64,000 bases of DNA from Ephydatia muelleri (taxonomy: Eukaryota; Porifera; Demospongiae; Spongillida; Spongillidae), in contig JABACO010000012.1 of assembly GCA_013339895.1 (NCBI GenBank), positions 4,578,789 through 4,642,788 of the forward strand, given 5' to 3'. The position numbers and the translations under genes are program-made. The notes beneath the pieces are model-generated. The model saw only the letters and a list, made by a program, of their open reading frames with translations, did not search any database and was not told the origin of the DNA. Shown here piece by piece: positions 46,849 through 60,002 of this stretch; the first letter of the stretch is position 1, and every line of letters begins with the position of its first letter.

Positions 46849-49800
46849 CACGGTCTGCTCTCATTGAACGCGTGGAAATTAGGCCCTACGCCCAGAAATT
46901 TTGAAATGGTTGCTAGGTCCCATAGCAACGAACCGGACAACCGATGTCCTTAGGAGAATGTGAAGTACACAAAGTACGCGAAATGCAATAAGCAGTTTAA
47001 CGCCACCCTATGAGTGACAAGTACCTTTGAACCGTATATAAAGCAAAAATCAAGTTACCTTATGATGTGAACCGTGGCTTTAGCGCTCGAAAGCCAATAG
47101 TACCATTTGCGGAGATCGGAGACCTCGTGGATTCAACAAACTATACCGACGCTCGGACACAAGGTATGACCAAAAAACAACTTTTGTAATAAAGTAAGTA
47201 GAAAGACCTTACTTATTTGGGTAAAGACTAGCGATGACGAATTTTCTGAAGTGGTTTTATAACCTCTTGAAATCGGCCATTTTTATTCGTAACGTAGGCC
47301 TATGATACAGCGGTATATATTTACAGAATTGAAACTATTAAGTTTTGGTTTCAGAAATTATTCCACCCTTTAAGGAGGCCAACAGATACATCCAGATTGC
47401 CTTCTGCATGGCTATGCTATTGAGCTTAAAAAGTGATGTAGGAGCACATATATGTACAACTGATTAAAATGAGCAGGGCTAGGTTTGTGTTAACTTTATT
47501 CTCTTTGTTGGTGGAGGAATAGCAGCAACTATTTGTGGCTCTATACTTAAAAGGTGTTCTTTTACTATGCACTGCAACTGCTTTACTTTGTCTTTTATGG
47601 GTGCAAATGCCAGGCCTAGTCGATTAAATTTTGCATGAATCGACTCAGCACCCTGTTCACCTAGTAGCCCAAAACCAACGTGGGTGGCATTTGCCCATTG
47701 TGTGGCATGGTCTTCCAGCAAATGCATTTTGATTGGTGTTGTAGCATCTGCAAATGTCCCACGAAAGAAGGCCATAAACTCATGAACAGCCTGTATAATT
47801 GAACAAAAAGCACACCATCAAAGGTGAGAAGTGAATAAATTACAAAAATGTTACTTACGCTGTCTAATGCATGCACTATGTGCTTCCTCTATAAAGTTTT
47901 GATCGCAAATGTTGTGGCATTTTCCAAATAAGGAAAATGCAGTAATGAACTGTGCCATTTTCTCTGCTACTTCTTCCGATCGGTGGGGCAGTTTCTGTAG
48001 TGTCATTTCAGAGATGGATGTGCACAATTTCTGGATGTTGGGTTGTTACTGGATTATTCATATGCATACAATATCCATGTGTGTGTGTACTATATCTTTA
48101 GTGCTTTGTGAACATGATTTCCAATAAATGCACCCCCAAAATACTGCTGGCGTTGCACTCCAATTTCCTGCAAGGCACTATCAAGCCTCTTAACAAAGGG
48201 CCCTTCTTTTTCATTCAACCCCTTCTTCACTTCTGCTCTGCATTTTCTAACCTGTGTTTCCTACGGTGAATAAAAATCTTTTGTATTCCTCTACTACTAT
48301 ACTCATTCGAACTTACAAGTGCCTTGACATGTTTTTTTTTGTCTGCAGCTTGTTTCAGGAGGTTCACAGCTCGTGGATTTCTCTCTGCACCACCAACCAA
48401 GACCACATATGTTGCCATTTGCCTGAAATTTTTCCTGTGCTTGCTGGGCTTCTTCAAGCTCAGCTTGGAGCAATGGAAGATTCTGCAGCTCCAAGCTGTA
48501 TTTTGAAAAGCTGGATGAGTCAACATCAGTTGCATGCAATGCAAGCTCGAGATCTAGGTTACAGCATACAGCTTCCAGTAAATTGAACATTTTGGTGAAG
48601 ATGCCCAATGTAATATGGAGGCCAGGTGGACAGACCTATTTAAGTGATGCATGTGAGTTATGTGCTCAATATTGGATACACATGTATGTACTTGTGAAAC
48701 TGGGATGTCAAAAATAGGTGGTGAGATGCAGTTATAAAACTTCTGTGCATCTCTTTTGATGCTCCCTGCCGAGACATAGCGCTGATGGTCAGCACGCATA
48801 GTCTCAAGGGTCCTCTGAGCTGCATGTCCTCGGACTGATAAAGGGGTAGCCATCATCTCACTATGGATGATGCAATATGGACACGGGTTTATAATGTTAC
48901 TGACACTGAAAATAGTAATGCCCACCTACCACTTGCTCCGGATAATCCATACATTTTGGACAAAAACTCAAAGTCCCCACATATGAATATCTTGATTGTA
49001 TACTGTCTGCAATTATGCAATGATTTATTATTGACAAGCATAATTAAACAAATTCTTACCTCCATTTCATTCCATTAAGATGTTCTACCTGGTCTTTGAA
49101 ACGGTCAAGTGCTGCATGGAGGTTGGTGACACTGTCCCCAGCCGCGAAGCAGCAAAACACACATGTGTTGTGGACAGAATTGGGAGTGGCAATATTGACA
49201 ATTTGGAAATTCATTTTGAACGTTCCACCACCCTTGTCCCCTCCTATCTTTATCCACACCTCACTGGCAGGTATGAATCCTTCATGCCAGGTAAGCCTTC
49301 TTGTCCTGCAGGAAAAGTTGCATGTGAAAATGTTGGTTGGTATGCTTGTCTAAACTCATTACCTCTCATTCTCTTCTAAGAGGTGGACAACCTTTGCAAC
49401 CAGCTCTGGAATTTATATTAGAGGAGCTCCTTTGATTTCCTCTCCACCCGAGGGAAGCATAAAGGAAAAAGGTGCAAGCTCTCCTTTCAGATTATCACTG
49501 ACGATTTGTTTAGAAATTTCTCTCATTCTCTCCTCACCAGCCAGTGAAATGCCTGAAGATTTGAGCCACCTGAAAAAAGCAGTGATTTATGATTGCTGCT
49601 ACGTTTTGCCTATTGTATGTATACCGTCTAAGAAGTCGTAATTTATTCCAGGGAATAACAAGACCGGCTTTTATTGCCAAAACTTCAGCTGCCCCAATAG
49701 CTATGGTGGAAGAGATGCCTGCTTTCTGCAACAAAGCTCTTCTTTCTTCATCATTGAGTACAAGGACTTCGTTCTGAATGAGGGCAGATGGTTCTCCTCC

Positions 49801-51345
49801 ACTGACTATGCTTCGCATGGTCTGCATCTCAGAGCATCTCATTTTCACAGTCCTTGAACTAACAGCTGTGGTCGGGTTTCGGGCCTTGGTCACTTGAATG
49901 AATGTCATTGGCTAAAGTGAGGATACAATGTTATGCAACATTATAATAAGCTAAATAAACTTAACTGTTCCTCCTGTTGCAAGATGTATGATACCCTTTT
50001 CTGTACTGGTTGAGATTGCCTTCTTCAATAGTACTACAGCTTCCCTTTCTTCATTAGGAGTAAGAGATGGTGTGCACTTGTGCGCTTCATAAGCATCTGC
50101 CTTCACATCTCTGCTGCAGCTGACGCAATGCACCAGAATATCTGCTAACAACAGAAGTATCAGGTTTGAAGCTGGCCTTATCCGTGATGAAAGCAAGGGG
50201 CCATCATCCAAGCAACAAGGGCAGTTCTCAGCACCTGTTGCTGCTACCCACTCAACTATGCACTTGGTGCATACCAGTGCACTGCACGGGAGCTCGAGTG
50301 GCTGTGTCAGAAGATTAGAACACAGTTGACACTTGAGCTGGCTCAAAACAGACGAGCTATTCTGGCTTGCAACAGGTGGACAATGATCATGAGAGAAGAT
50401 TGGAGGAGGGGCAATCTTCCAAAGATAATCTATGAAAATATTGGGTGTGACCCTTGGTTGGCGGCCTCTACCAACAGTTGATCTCCTCACATGTCCTCTC
50501 TCACTTTTACTGAAGTGCTCACACACCTGCATGTGTGTATTATGAAGTCATGCATGCTAGAAGTTCTTTATTATGTATATGTACCGTGCATTCTTCATCG
50601 GTATGCTTCTGCCACTGAAATGGGATTACAGCACACCTGTGATGTACCCCCTCTGTCAAAGCATGGATGGTTCTTTGCATGGAATGCTTGCAACAGATAC
50701 AGAAACGTTCAGGATGTATGCTGATATCATCAGTAGAGGTGTTTATGCTAAATGCAATTTGCAGATTATCTGTAAATGTTTTGCAATCATAGCTGGCTGT
50801 TTGCTTGTGTTTACGCATTCTTAAGCGTTGTCCACACACTCTGCAGTGCTTGGGCACTTGCTGGATGTGGTAATCCATGCCTGTAATTACATGTGCATTT
50901 ATTACAACAACCATGTCGATTATTCATGAAAAACGACTGCCTTGTTTGGGACGACAGAAAATTCGTCACTACTTTGTGTGTGATAATTCTAACAGCCACA
51001 TCTCTCTTAGTCATTACTGTTTTAAGCTTACCTTCTGGATTAGTGCACGAAGTCCACTCTACCGAATTTAGTCACCACCCCTCCAAAATGATTGCCGCGT
51101 GGCGTTATGTAAACAGCATGCGCATACCATTGTCGTGTGACGTGGAGAGTGCGTGTACAGTGGCGATATAAATAAAATAAGTGCGGTGTTTGAATCAATT
51201 TTCGTATTTTGATTCGCTGGTTCTGCTGAGTCGTTATCAGCTTCGAAACAGGGATATGCAGTAATGAGGCGTCTGTTTTCAATTATCGAGGTACATACCG
51301 TAACGTTCTAATTGTAAACCTAATTTCCAGCCGCATACAACCGTG
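46849..51345 (-). mobile_element. RAG1-like DNA transposon, copy C (diverged)
   Basis: 4,497 bp. The left end CACGGTCTGCTCTCATTGAA and the inverse of the right end, CACGGTTGTATGCGGCTGGA, match the corresponding ends of copy A, including GTGGAAATTAG about 20 bp in. The flanking direct repeat is TCGC (46845-46848, 51346-51349). Its one gene lies on the minus strand. It is inserted in the second TAGTCTCG element. Confidence 0.83.
47479..50878 (-). CDS. RAG1-like transposase, copy C
   Basis: Start chosen at ATG 50878 (MDYHIQQVPKHCRVCG), preceded by a possible splice acceptor. Zinc domain: CRVCG, HPERFCICC, then WQKHTDEEC joined over an intron to VCEHF. A basic GRGRQPR follows. RING-like finger: CQLCSNLL, CSALVCTKC (Ala where His is expected), CPCC. 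C2HC finger: CVSC...HKC. Core: KIGGDKGGGTFK (first Asp), a middle part with many short exons, then MHLLEDH (HxxxxH) and LLGEQGAESIH (Glu). The protein is clearly diverged from A and B along its length but conserves every zinc and catalytic position I could check except the RING His, which all copies lack. No obvious lesion; several junctions (for example near 48080-48130) were not resolved. Confidence 0.72.
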
Positions 51346-51476
51346 TCGCGACGTTGGATTGATATTGTTACATAATCACTGGACAGCAGTTCTCCAGACC
51401 CTCTTTCCACGTAGCGGTGATGTAATCCATCCGCAGCTGTGGGAATCAGGGTCTGGGTACGAGACTAGTTCGTAGA

Positions 51477-52520
51477 GTCCATTGAACATGGCTGTTTCAA
51501 GTGGTCATAATTAGAACATACATCGACATTTATGGTCCACATTCAAAATGGCACCCCGGTTACCTGTGCAGAAATACTAAGTATAACATGGAGAGGTAGA
51601 GGATTTTTCTGAAGTTTCACTTGACCAACTCAAGGCAGAGATGATATATATAATATATTATCTCTGCTCCAAGGCATGCAATTAAAATTATACGGTGCGC
51701 GCGCGTTCGTGAGAATCCTGTGACAAACTCTATGACGCGCGCGCACCGGTATAATTACGTCGTCGTATCACGCGCCGCGCGTAAAATAAATGAACACGAA
51801 CACCCATACCATTCATTTGACATTAGGAACATTCCTCCCATTTACAGGTATTAGAAATGTTTTACTTTCTTCAAGAACTTGACTGTGATGTAAAAAAAAT
51901 AGGCTGCACTGTCATTGTCTTTATTAAACAAGTGTGTAGTTTGGCCAGAGGTAAGTTATTGTATCAGTGGTAGAAAGAGCATAAATCATAATGTGTAAAT
52001 TCTATACATTTCCAGATTGTCGTAGCTCTACTAATGGATGCATTTAACCTTGAGAGAAAGAAAGCAATAAACACTTCCTTAATCACACACTACCATCTGT
52101 TTTCTGTTTAAAATGGTCAAATGGATGATATATAGGTTGAGAATTGTGTACCATGTCAGAACATTCTAAAATAGGGCCAGTACAAATTTTCTTTATGCAG
52201 CTATTTAATTTCATTGAAGTAGATTTGAATTTCAGATACTGAATCTTTACTCAAGATGGCCCGGAGGGTCGGCTAGAATTAATTTTCATGTGCATCAATA
52301 CTTATTACAGTTTAAACCTCAAGAACTTTCACAACTCTTCATATTATGTGTCTTGGAAATGAAAATACCGTCCCTGTGCATGTTTTCATACAAGCATGGG
52401 TGCACGCACATGGCACAATAGCTCGATCAAATCTTTTTGGCGGTATATAGTAGATGTTCGCAAGCTCACGTTAGACCTTTCCATTCTCTGCAGTGTGCAT
52501 TACATACGTGTAAAATAAGT
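51477..52520. other. Intergenic
   Basis: Contains an inverted ATATATAATATATTATC stretch (about 51640-51662) and GCGCGC-rich strings (51698-51785). No gene recognised. Confidence 0.45.
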
Positions 52521-52529
52521 GTTGATACA

Positions 52530-52860
52530 AACAAATAAACACTAAACAGTTCATAAGGGCTACAATTTCCTCAACGAAACGCGCTATGTAGTCCTCTGCA
52601 CCAGCTAAGTGTTCTATTGGTTCCCTGGTGTCATCTTCAGGCCCGAATCCTTTCCAGCGCACCAAATACTGGCACACCCTTTTCCTGACGTTCGGTGATG
52701 ATATCGTACAAGTCAAGGTTGGTGGCTTTGTCGCATGCGTGAAGCGGCGTTCGCTGAATTCCACCAGGTTTGCCATGTGGTTTCACAGGCTTTATGGTTC
52801 TGCTGCTTGTCGCTTTTTCGAATTCTTCGGGGGCATCTCTTTGAAAAATGCAAGGGGGCG
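52530..52860 (-). pseudogene. Chromodomain fragment
   Basis: The frame contains CQYLVRWKGFGPEDDT, EPIEHLAGAEDYIARFVEE, the second half of a chromodomain (Y-L-V-R-W-K-G, then E-P...L). The first strand of the domain lies in a different frame upstream (52660-52720), so either a frameshift or an intron intervenes. Chromodomains bind methylated histone tails and also end chromovirus integrases. The residue after DDT is Arg where Trp is usual. Isolated; no integrase nearby. Confidence 0.5.
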
Positions 52861-52949
52861 GGCACGTGTGGTTTTAATAATTTAAAGTTGCATGTAAGGC
52901 AAGAGGCCAATGACTATTTGTCAGTTGAGACATACAATAGTGTGTAATG

Positions 52950-53890
52950 CCTTTCTAAATTTCATTGTCGTATGAGACGATTGACTCGCGCGCAATGTAT
53001 GCCTACAGCGATTTTGTTACTAATTTTAAATTATGTCGGCTAAACATCTACATGTACATTTTCCCTATAAACTAAAATGAATGGCATCCACAAAAAACTG
53101 GACTGAGTAACTATGATTTAAGTGCCAATATTAAAATCGGAAAAACCTCAAAAACCTAGGTAATCGCTGGCAAATTAATAATGCATTAATCGCCAAAATC
53201 GATTTTATGTTTCTAATAACCGATTTGCATGTTGCTATAAACCTGAAAAATCGATTAGACTTTTTTGTCATAGTCGAAATAATCGATTACACAGGATATC
53301 GCTATGTTGTAAAAGACATCCTTGTGGTACATAGCAGCAATGTGCTCTGAACATTTTGAATTTGTTGAGTTAGGGGTTATAGCCTCATCAGTACATTCAT
53401 CTAGAAGTGCCAATTAATAAATGTAAAATATAAGTATCCAATACGTAAATGACAGCTAACTTACCACTGCCATTGGTGACGTATACAATGCAAGACAAAT
53501 ATTTTCCTGTCACAAATGTGATATGAATGAATGTATGAACAAACCACCCTGTACAACTGCACTTCTTGTGAACATATGTAATCAAATGATTGTGATGATG
53601 CTGACTTGTGTGTCACTGTATCTGATCCATTGATCTCTGCTCCTAACAAGGCATGTGTCTATGTGCATAAAGGAAATTATAATGCAGAGTAAGGTACTAT
53701 TTGATTTTAAATAATATTCATAGTGGCCTTTACCTGTATGTGCTACTACAGTACAAAACGCTACGCTAGATACTTACCACTAGTGCAGAAAGTTTATATT
53801 TTGACTTGTTCATGGCATGTAGGCATGGCACATGTTCTACACTGTATGCACAAATGTGGTTTACAGTTGTGTACATGAAATTGATAACAC
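52950..53890. other. Intergenic
   Basis: Three ATCGATT-containing stretches with AAAACCT/AAAATCG strings (53130-53290) form a weak local repeat. No gene supported. Confidence 0.4.
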
Positions 53891-53897
53891 ATTACCA

Positions 53898-54221
53898 TGG
53901 CAAAAGAACTCTACAATTCAACTTCTGAGGTGTTCTAGATCGTGAAACTCTATCACAATGAATCATCATATGGCTAGGAAATGAAACTTCCCAACTATGA
54001 ATGCCCAGATGCTGATTACACTTTTCACACACCCTGGCAAGATAGAAATGTAACAAACAATGCTTGGGACAAATTGAATTTATTACACATGGGGGACCTT
54101 CCATTTCATTCAAGAAAGAGTCAAACCACATTTTCATCAATTCCATAATACTTATTTCTTGATGCTCTTCTACACAACAAGATATTACTGACCAATCGGT
54201 AGTTTCGCACACAGGTTGGTG
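53898..54221 (-). CDS. Probable internal exon of an unrecognised gene
   Basis: An open stretch of about 108 codons is bounded by a TATAG acceptor (about 54222) and a GTAATG donor (about 53897). It contains ISCCVEEHQEISIMELMKMW, FYLARVCEKCNQHLGI and SFPSHMMIHCDRVSRS, with one CxxC and a possible zinc-binding H/C downstream. No family recognised. It overlaps head-to-head the plus-strand frame at 54221. Confidence 0.3.
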
Positions 54222-54459
54222 TGCTATACGCAAGCGTATCGGACTGTACCCTATTTAGGCCTGTCGAGAAAATGCCACACAAAAATTCCGACCGTAATAT
54301 GCTCTATAAAATTCCACCAAAAAATGCCGGTTATCTTTTTAACCGTCACGATAGTTTGGTCCAACGCACAAGGAGGCGGTGGCACTACTGCGCCCTTCTA
54401 CGTTCTTACGACTGCTCAGTTGCGAATTATTGTCCATCATTGAGTCAAGGTAAGCGCTA
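54221..54459 (+). CDS. Short ORF, possible first exon
   Basis: ATG 54221 opens about 79 codons, basic, with a GTAAGC donor inside (54449). No domain recognised. It lies just upstream of a Pro-rich tandem repeat read on the other strand, so no gene model can be proposed. Confidence 0.2.
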
Positions 54460-54834
54460 GAGTTTTTGTACATGGCTGTTACTGTGCTTCTATCGAGTCA
54501 TTGGCATACACTGCACAACGACGTTTTCCCGGTGTTCCTTTATGAAGACACATTATCTGGAATGGCTTTACACTCATGGTGCCATGTGATAACCTTGCGT
54601 GGATATAGTGCCCCTGCACTCACTGCCGAATTTTTACTCTGTTCTATAGAATGTACTGTATTGTTTGTAAGCTGCTTGTACATGAAAATTTTACGTGCAT
54701 GTACACGCACATCAACATCAAAACATACATCAACATCAGAGTGTTGTTGTGATAGGCAGGCTTTTGATAGAGTGCTCCTTTCAGCTGTCAGACAACATTC
54801 AGGTAATGGTCTTTCAATCCAACTGGTGAAGAAA

Positions 54835-55335
54835 TAGGAGGTGGAGATGGCCAGGCACTGAAAGAGCTGACAGAGGAAAAGAATGCCCAGACCCAGGAAT
54901 AGGCATTTGAAGAGCCGACACCAGTGAAACAGGGGTCACACCAAATTGAGGCTGTGGTGTAATAGATGAAAATGGGGCAGACCCAGGCACAGGCAGTTGA
55001 AGAGTTGACACTGGTGACACAGGAGCAACAGGACATGGTGAAGGAGAAGAAAACTGGGCAGATCCAGGAACAGGCACTTGAAGAAGCAACACCAGTGAAA
55101 CAGGGGGTCACACCGAATTGAGACTGTGATATAATAGATGAATATGGGGCAGACCCAGGCACAGGCAGTTGAAAAGTCGACACTGGTGACACAGGAGTAA
55201 CAGGACATGGTGAAGGAGAAGACTACTGGGCAGACCCAGGAACAGGCTCTTGAAGAGCCGACATTAGTGAAGCAGGGGTAAAAGAAATTGATGGTTGTGT
55301 TGTAGAAGAGGAAAGGCCAGACACACAAATTAGAA
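54835..55335. repeat. Tandem repeat, about 180-bp units, Pro/Ser-rich when read on the minus strand
   Basis: Blocks GGGGCAGACCCAGGCACAGG, TTGAAGAGYYGACAC and CAGGACATGGTGAAGGAGAA recur about three times. The minus strand keeps open frames encoding LPVPGSAPFSS and FGVTPVSL motifs, with a 1-nt length difference in a G run (near 55106) shifting frame between units. It may be coding sequence of a low-complexity protein or a plain satellite. Confidence 0.6.
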
Positions 55336-55353
55336 GTGAAGACGCAGCAACTA

Positions 55354-55422
55354 ATGCGCCTATCATTGTTACGTGAGACCCCCCCCCCCCCCCCCCCCCT
55401 GGGGCGAAGTCGGGGATTTGAC
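55354..55422 (+). repeat. Left arm of a 70-bp inverted repeat surrounding CACTA-like element 2
   Basis: ATGCGCCTATCATTGTTACG, then TGAGACC, a C-run of about 20, TGGGGCGAAGT and GGGGATTTGAC. The reverse complement is at 62202-62272. Confidence 0.75.
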
Positions 55423-55534
55423 ACGATTTGACACGTGAATATCATTACTGGGTCCCACATTTGACCTAGTCCGGGCATTTGACCTTTCAACACGTGACAG
55501 ATTTTGTTGTAGAAATGGACGTCGACAAATGGAA

Positions 55535-55865
55535 ATGGACACTTCCAAGGGACAATTGAGTTACTATCAGGCCGCTTTCCATCTGAGTGAAAAATTTGGA
55601 TAGAACTTAAGTTAGTTGAACTGTGCCACGAAGATAGCACAAACACGCACAGACACACCACACACGCAAACACGCACGCACACGGACATGCTGCATCCCA
55701 CACTAGAAGTTGGCCACACTTCCAAGGGAAAATTGAGGCCGCTTTCCATCTGTGTGAAAAATTTGGATAGAACTTAAGTTAGTTAAACTGTGCCACGAAG
55801 ATAGCACACACGCACAGACACACCACACATGCAAACACGCTCGCACACGCCACGCGCACACAGTC
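55535..55865. repeat. Two-copy tandem repeat, about 190-bp period
   Basis: CACTTCCAAGGG, GCCGCTTTCCATCTG, GAAAAATTTGGATAGAACTT and CACGAAGATAGCACA occur in both units (55537 and 55728). Each ends in a CA-rich stretch. Confidence 0.75.
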
Positions 55866-56190
55866 ACACACACACACAGATTAAAAACTATCGTACCGTA
55901 TTCAACTATTGTATACACAGCCAAATCTTAGATTCCGTACCAGAAATGACTCATATTTGGATCATGTATGATACTTTCTGTACCAAATCTGTTGTTACAA
56001 TTTGGAACATATACGTTTAGCACGACATGTGTACCAATATGTACTATCAGTTTGGTACACATAAGTATGCATACTGTCTCAAATATGTTTCATTATGGAA
56101 CAGAAAGGTATCATGTATGATAAATGTAATGAAGCCATTTATTCGACTATGCATGTTTCTTCATTGATCACTTTCATAATGCAATACAGC

Positions 56191-59100
56191 TTAAACACAG
56201 AAAATGTTGTAACAATAGTAAGGATTGTCCCAGTCATGAATGTAAGTCAACTTGGTAGACACCAACTGCTCCCTCTCAACACTCAGCGTTGTGGCCACCT
56301 CAGAAAAAGTACATGAGTCTGTACACTCATGTACAATGTTGACAGGCCTTTGAATATCTGCATTAGGCACTATAAACAATTTTCTGGTCAGCTCCAGTAT
56401 TGGACAGTCAAATGCATTGTGCAGCTGCTCTCCATCAATAGACTGCAGTGGCAGCAAGCCTTGCAGAACACAGTAGGTAGCTCCATTTGATGCCCTGAAC
56501 ACTGCTGATAATGATGCATACTTCACCTGAAAATTGTTATATTACATAGGATAAAGTGAAATATTGTACAGTACTGCATGTGCGTATTCTTACCTGCTCA
56601 ACAGGTACACTTAGTTCGACATAATCGCCACAATTCACTAAGCAGCGAACTTGTGACATTACTGCTCTGTATGCAGTGACCCGTTGAGTAAGATCAAGAG
56701 GAGACATAAACTCATACGGAGTTTGTAATTGCATTAGGCTCTCAATTGATTGGACACCTTGGTTCCTTGGACCAGAATGAAGTGTGAGGTGTTGTAGAGT
56801 GGTGGCCGAGTGCTGAATTGCCTACAGTGCAAGTTACATATTGATTTTACAAAAATAAATCTTTAACCAAACCTTTCGAGCTGCTCCTGGTTGGTAGATA
56901 CCCCTGTCACCATTTAACTGTTGAAATGAAATACCAGACAGTGCATGCTGTACTACTGAAGAAGATAGAATCTCCTGCACCCCAACTGCACACCTGAAAT
57001 TATTTTTCATAACTACAGATTCTGAAGTGATAAACTAACCTTTTGTTGTCACTGAAATGTGTGCAATGACTTAAGTACCGTCAGATGTTGCAACCGGCTG
57101 AAATGAATAGCAATATCTCTGCTTGGTGCTTTCCTATTGCTGAAAATGTTGAAAGTTCTAACTTGAGAATTGAATGACTCAAAGCTGTGCAAAACACAAA
57201 AATTAAAAATTAAGCAGTTCATAACTCATTATTCAATGCATTACCGCTCTGCGTTAAATTCAGAAGTTGGACCAAAGTCATCCATACATTCTACTATATG
57301 CAGAATAAGATGTGTCTTTTGCTTTTGCAGAAATTTTGGAATGTGTGTTTTGATTTTATTCACAAAATCTTGGCACCTTTGCTGTAAATAATCCTTAGCA
57401 GAAGGGGCATAGGATTCACAATAGCACATATGAAACACCTATACAAGTAAAGTGAATGCAAATCATCAACTATTACTAACTTACTTTACAAAAACTCAAT
57501 AGCACATTCATCTGTCCTTCATTTAGATACGGCCCGATTATGAAAGGGGCCATTTGGGCCCATGCTTTAAAGTCTCTTCCGAGAAATGAATTGTAATAAA
57601 CACACACATTGCCATACAGCTTCACTTTGAAACCGGATGTGTTGAATGCTCTTAGACACGCAAGTATTTCACACTTTTGTCTTGCAGACATTAGTGGCAT
57701 CTGCTCTTTAAGAAGGTACTTACACATTCCATATGACATCACATGGAGATCCTCCACTGGTGTGCTCCTGTAAGATTATAAAAACATAACATATAAATGA
57801 AATTAACATTTCAAAAAGACGTTACTGATATAAATCAACCATGGGAAGATTTTGTAGTAATGTGTTGTAATCCTCCATTAACCCATACTGTGTCCTCAAA
57901 GTAGCTTTTGCTACTTCAGTCGGTTGAGAACTGATCTTTGCCATTTGCTGCAAGGACACTTCTCGTGTTCTCTTAGCACAAATTAGTGATGGGTCTTGTG
58001 TCCGATCAACCTTTTAGAGTGGAAGTGCTAATCAAGGCATGCTCAGCTATACATACTCTTACCTCACATATTCTACAATATTTGTTGGCAGCTCCACGAA
58101 GGTGATTCAAAAGCTCTGAACTCATAGGATTGTCTGCCACAATACAAATCAGTGGAGCCACCACCAGCACCATCTGCTTGCTTTGGGCATCATACACTTC
58201 CAGTCCTTGTGTTTCCAGCATGAACAGCTCCTCTGCCATTGGCTTTGCCAATTCTAAAGCACTCAAATTGTCTGAACAGCACAAAAAGTGTACATTATCA
58301 GTTTTCAAACGTTCCTTACGTGTCAAACCAGGAAATTTCAAGTACCATGAAATAAACTTATGCCACTTTTTAGATTTATTGCCACTGGTATCATCCGCAA
58401 ACAATACAAAAGGTAATATATAGACAGGTTTCCCCAATGATTTGGCTTTCATAGGATGGGGTGCATGATATACATTTCTAATTCCTACAAGGAACATAGA
58501 GCATATGAATGGAAATAACATTGCTTTGATAAATTTCATACCTCATGACTGAATCTACTGAAACTTGCTGGAGGCATCCACTTAATTATAGAATTTGGGA
58601 ATGTAACACACCCACTGATGCTAGATACCGGGATGACAATGTTCTCATAAAGTATTAAGGTGTCCCTGTCTAGATGAACAATAGCTGTGTCTGGTACCAA
58701 ATATTTAAACTGTACAAGATTCACAAGTACTTCCAGTTGAGCATACACCTGAGTTGTGTAATCCTGCTGAAATGCACTATTATTAAGTATTAACATTTTA
58801 AACATTACATACCTGATGGAAAAATTTCACTACAACTCCCTTAACTGTGCCAACCATAGGATGCTTAAATTCCACACAGTCTCGTACAAAAACAGCTGAT
58901 CCATTTATTAAAGGTGCCATCGGTGGAGCAAATCTTGAATCTGTGCACCATCGATTTGCATGATACATCTCACTATTAAGGCCAACATATACTGAAACCT
59001 TGTAAAATAGGAATATAGATATGCATACGTGTATTCAGCATGTCCAATCACAGGATAGCGAACTAAAGACCCAGCTATGTCATCACGTCCCATGATCTGT

Positions 59101-59934
59101 TGAATAACAGTAGATATGGGTATTCTATAAAATGGGACACCATCACCACTTTCATGCTGTAAAATGAAGCACATGATTATAAGCTAACAAGAACAAGATA
59201 CACATGCACACTTACTCGAACAGGTGGTTTCATATCAGGCAACTTAAATGACTTGATACTGGCTAAACTTGGAACCCTTAGACCCATTTGACCCAGAATG
59301 TACCAAATCAACAACAAGTTCTTTTCACCCTGCCAAAGCACAATGTAAACATATCACTTAACCACCTGCCAAAATGTAAGCAAGTTCTTGTCACCCTGCC
59401 AAAGCATAACATACAAACTTACCAGTGGGTGTGGGCTATTAACAAGTATATAAAGGAGAGCAAAAAGTTTTGACGGAAAAGGATAGTAGCTTTCATCATC
59501 ATACTGGTAGTATGGATCATCATCACCATCCTCTTCCATATCATATTCAGAGTCAGAATTGAACTCCCTTTCATCTCCATCATTGAGATTCCCATCATTG
59601 AGCACGCTGCTTTGGAAAAAGTCTTCAGCAATCGTTGACTCATCGACAATGTTGTCCACGTGTATCTAAAACACGGTCATCAATTGATTCCAAGCAAAAG
59701 AAGAGCTAAAGTCTTACCTCCTCACTTTCATAAGACTGTAAGTTCTCATTGGTACCACGAAGTGAACTGAGATTCTCAACGAACGAAATATGCGACTCGC
59801 TAGTCAAGTGCTGAAATAACTTTGACTGGTGTCTGTACGCTTTGCGACATGGAGTACATACAAAATCTGTACACAAAGAAGCTGTTCACATCACCCACGA
59901 TATTAACAGTATCATTACTTGAGCTTGAAAACAT
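56191..59934 (-). CDS. TNP2-type (CACTA/CMC) transposase with N-terminal C2H2 finger, copy 2
   Basis: Start ATG 59934 (MFSSS), intron, then a C2H2 finger (CTPCRKAYRHQ...H...H), an acidic stretch (SEYDMEEDGDDD), then the core: LFADDTSGNKSKKW (first Asp), VADNPMSSEL (second Asp), CRIC (CxxC), and further HLILH (HxxxH) followed by FGPTSEFNAER (probable Glu). The C-terminus FDCPILELTRKLF...HDW matches copy 1 and stops at 56191. More than ten short introns; reading frames are open and no lesion was noticed, so it may be functional. It would cut at the CACAGCC ends in the nucleus. Confidence 0.72.
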
Positions 59935-60002
59935 TCTTGGCGCGGCGATGTTGAAAAGCAATCATCACGTGATTGTTTTAACCCGCCACGTGCTTTGGAA
60001 TC

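Larger units (their letters stand above)
45542..51467. mobile_element. Second TAGTCTCG element, gutted and invaded by RAG1-like copy C
   Basis: The left repeat (45542-45630: TAGTCTCGTACCCAGACC..., AGAGGGTCTGGAGAACTGCT) matches the inverse of 51378-51467. Flanks GAACGTAGA (45533-45541) and GTTCGTAGA (51468-51476) agree at 7 of 9 positions, fitting a 9-bp duplication. What is left of its own content is a RecQ fragment; the DUF6589-type gene is gone. The left repeat lacks 8 bp (CTGCGGAT) present elsewhere. Confidence 0.7.

Noticed and set aside
54936..55703. A 255-residue minus-strand protein
   Set aside because: It runs through tandem repeats and a poly-C tract with frame shifts between units; treated as repeat rather than a confident gene.
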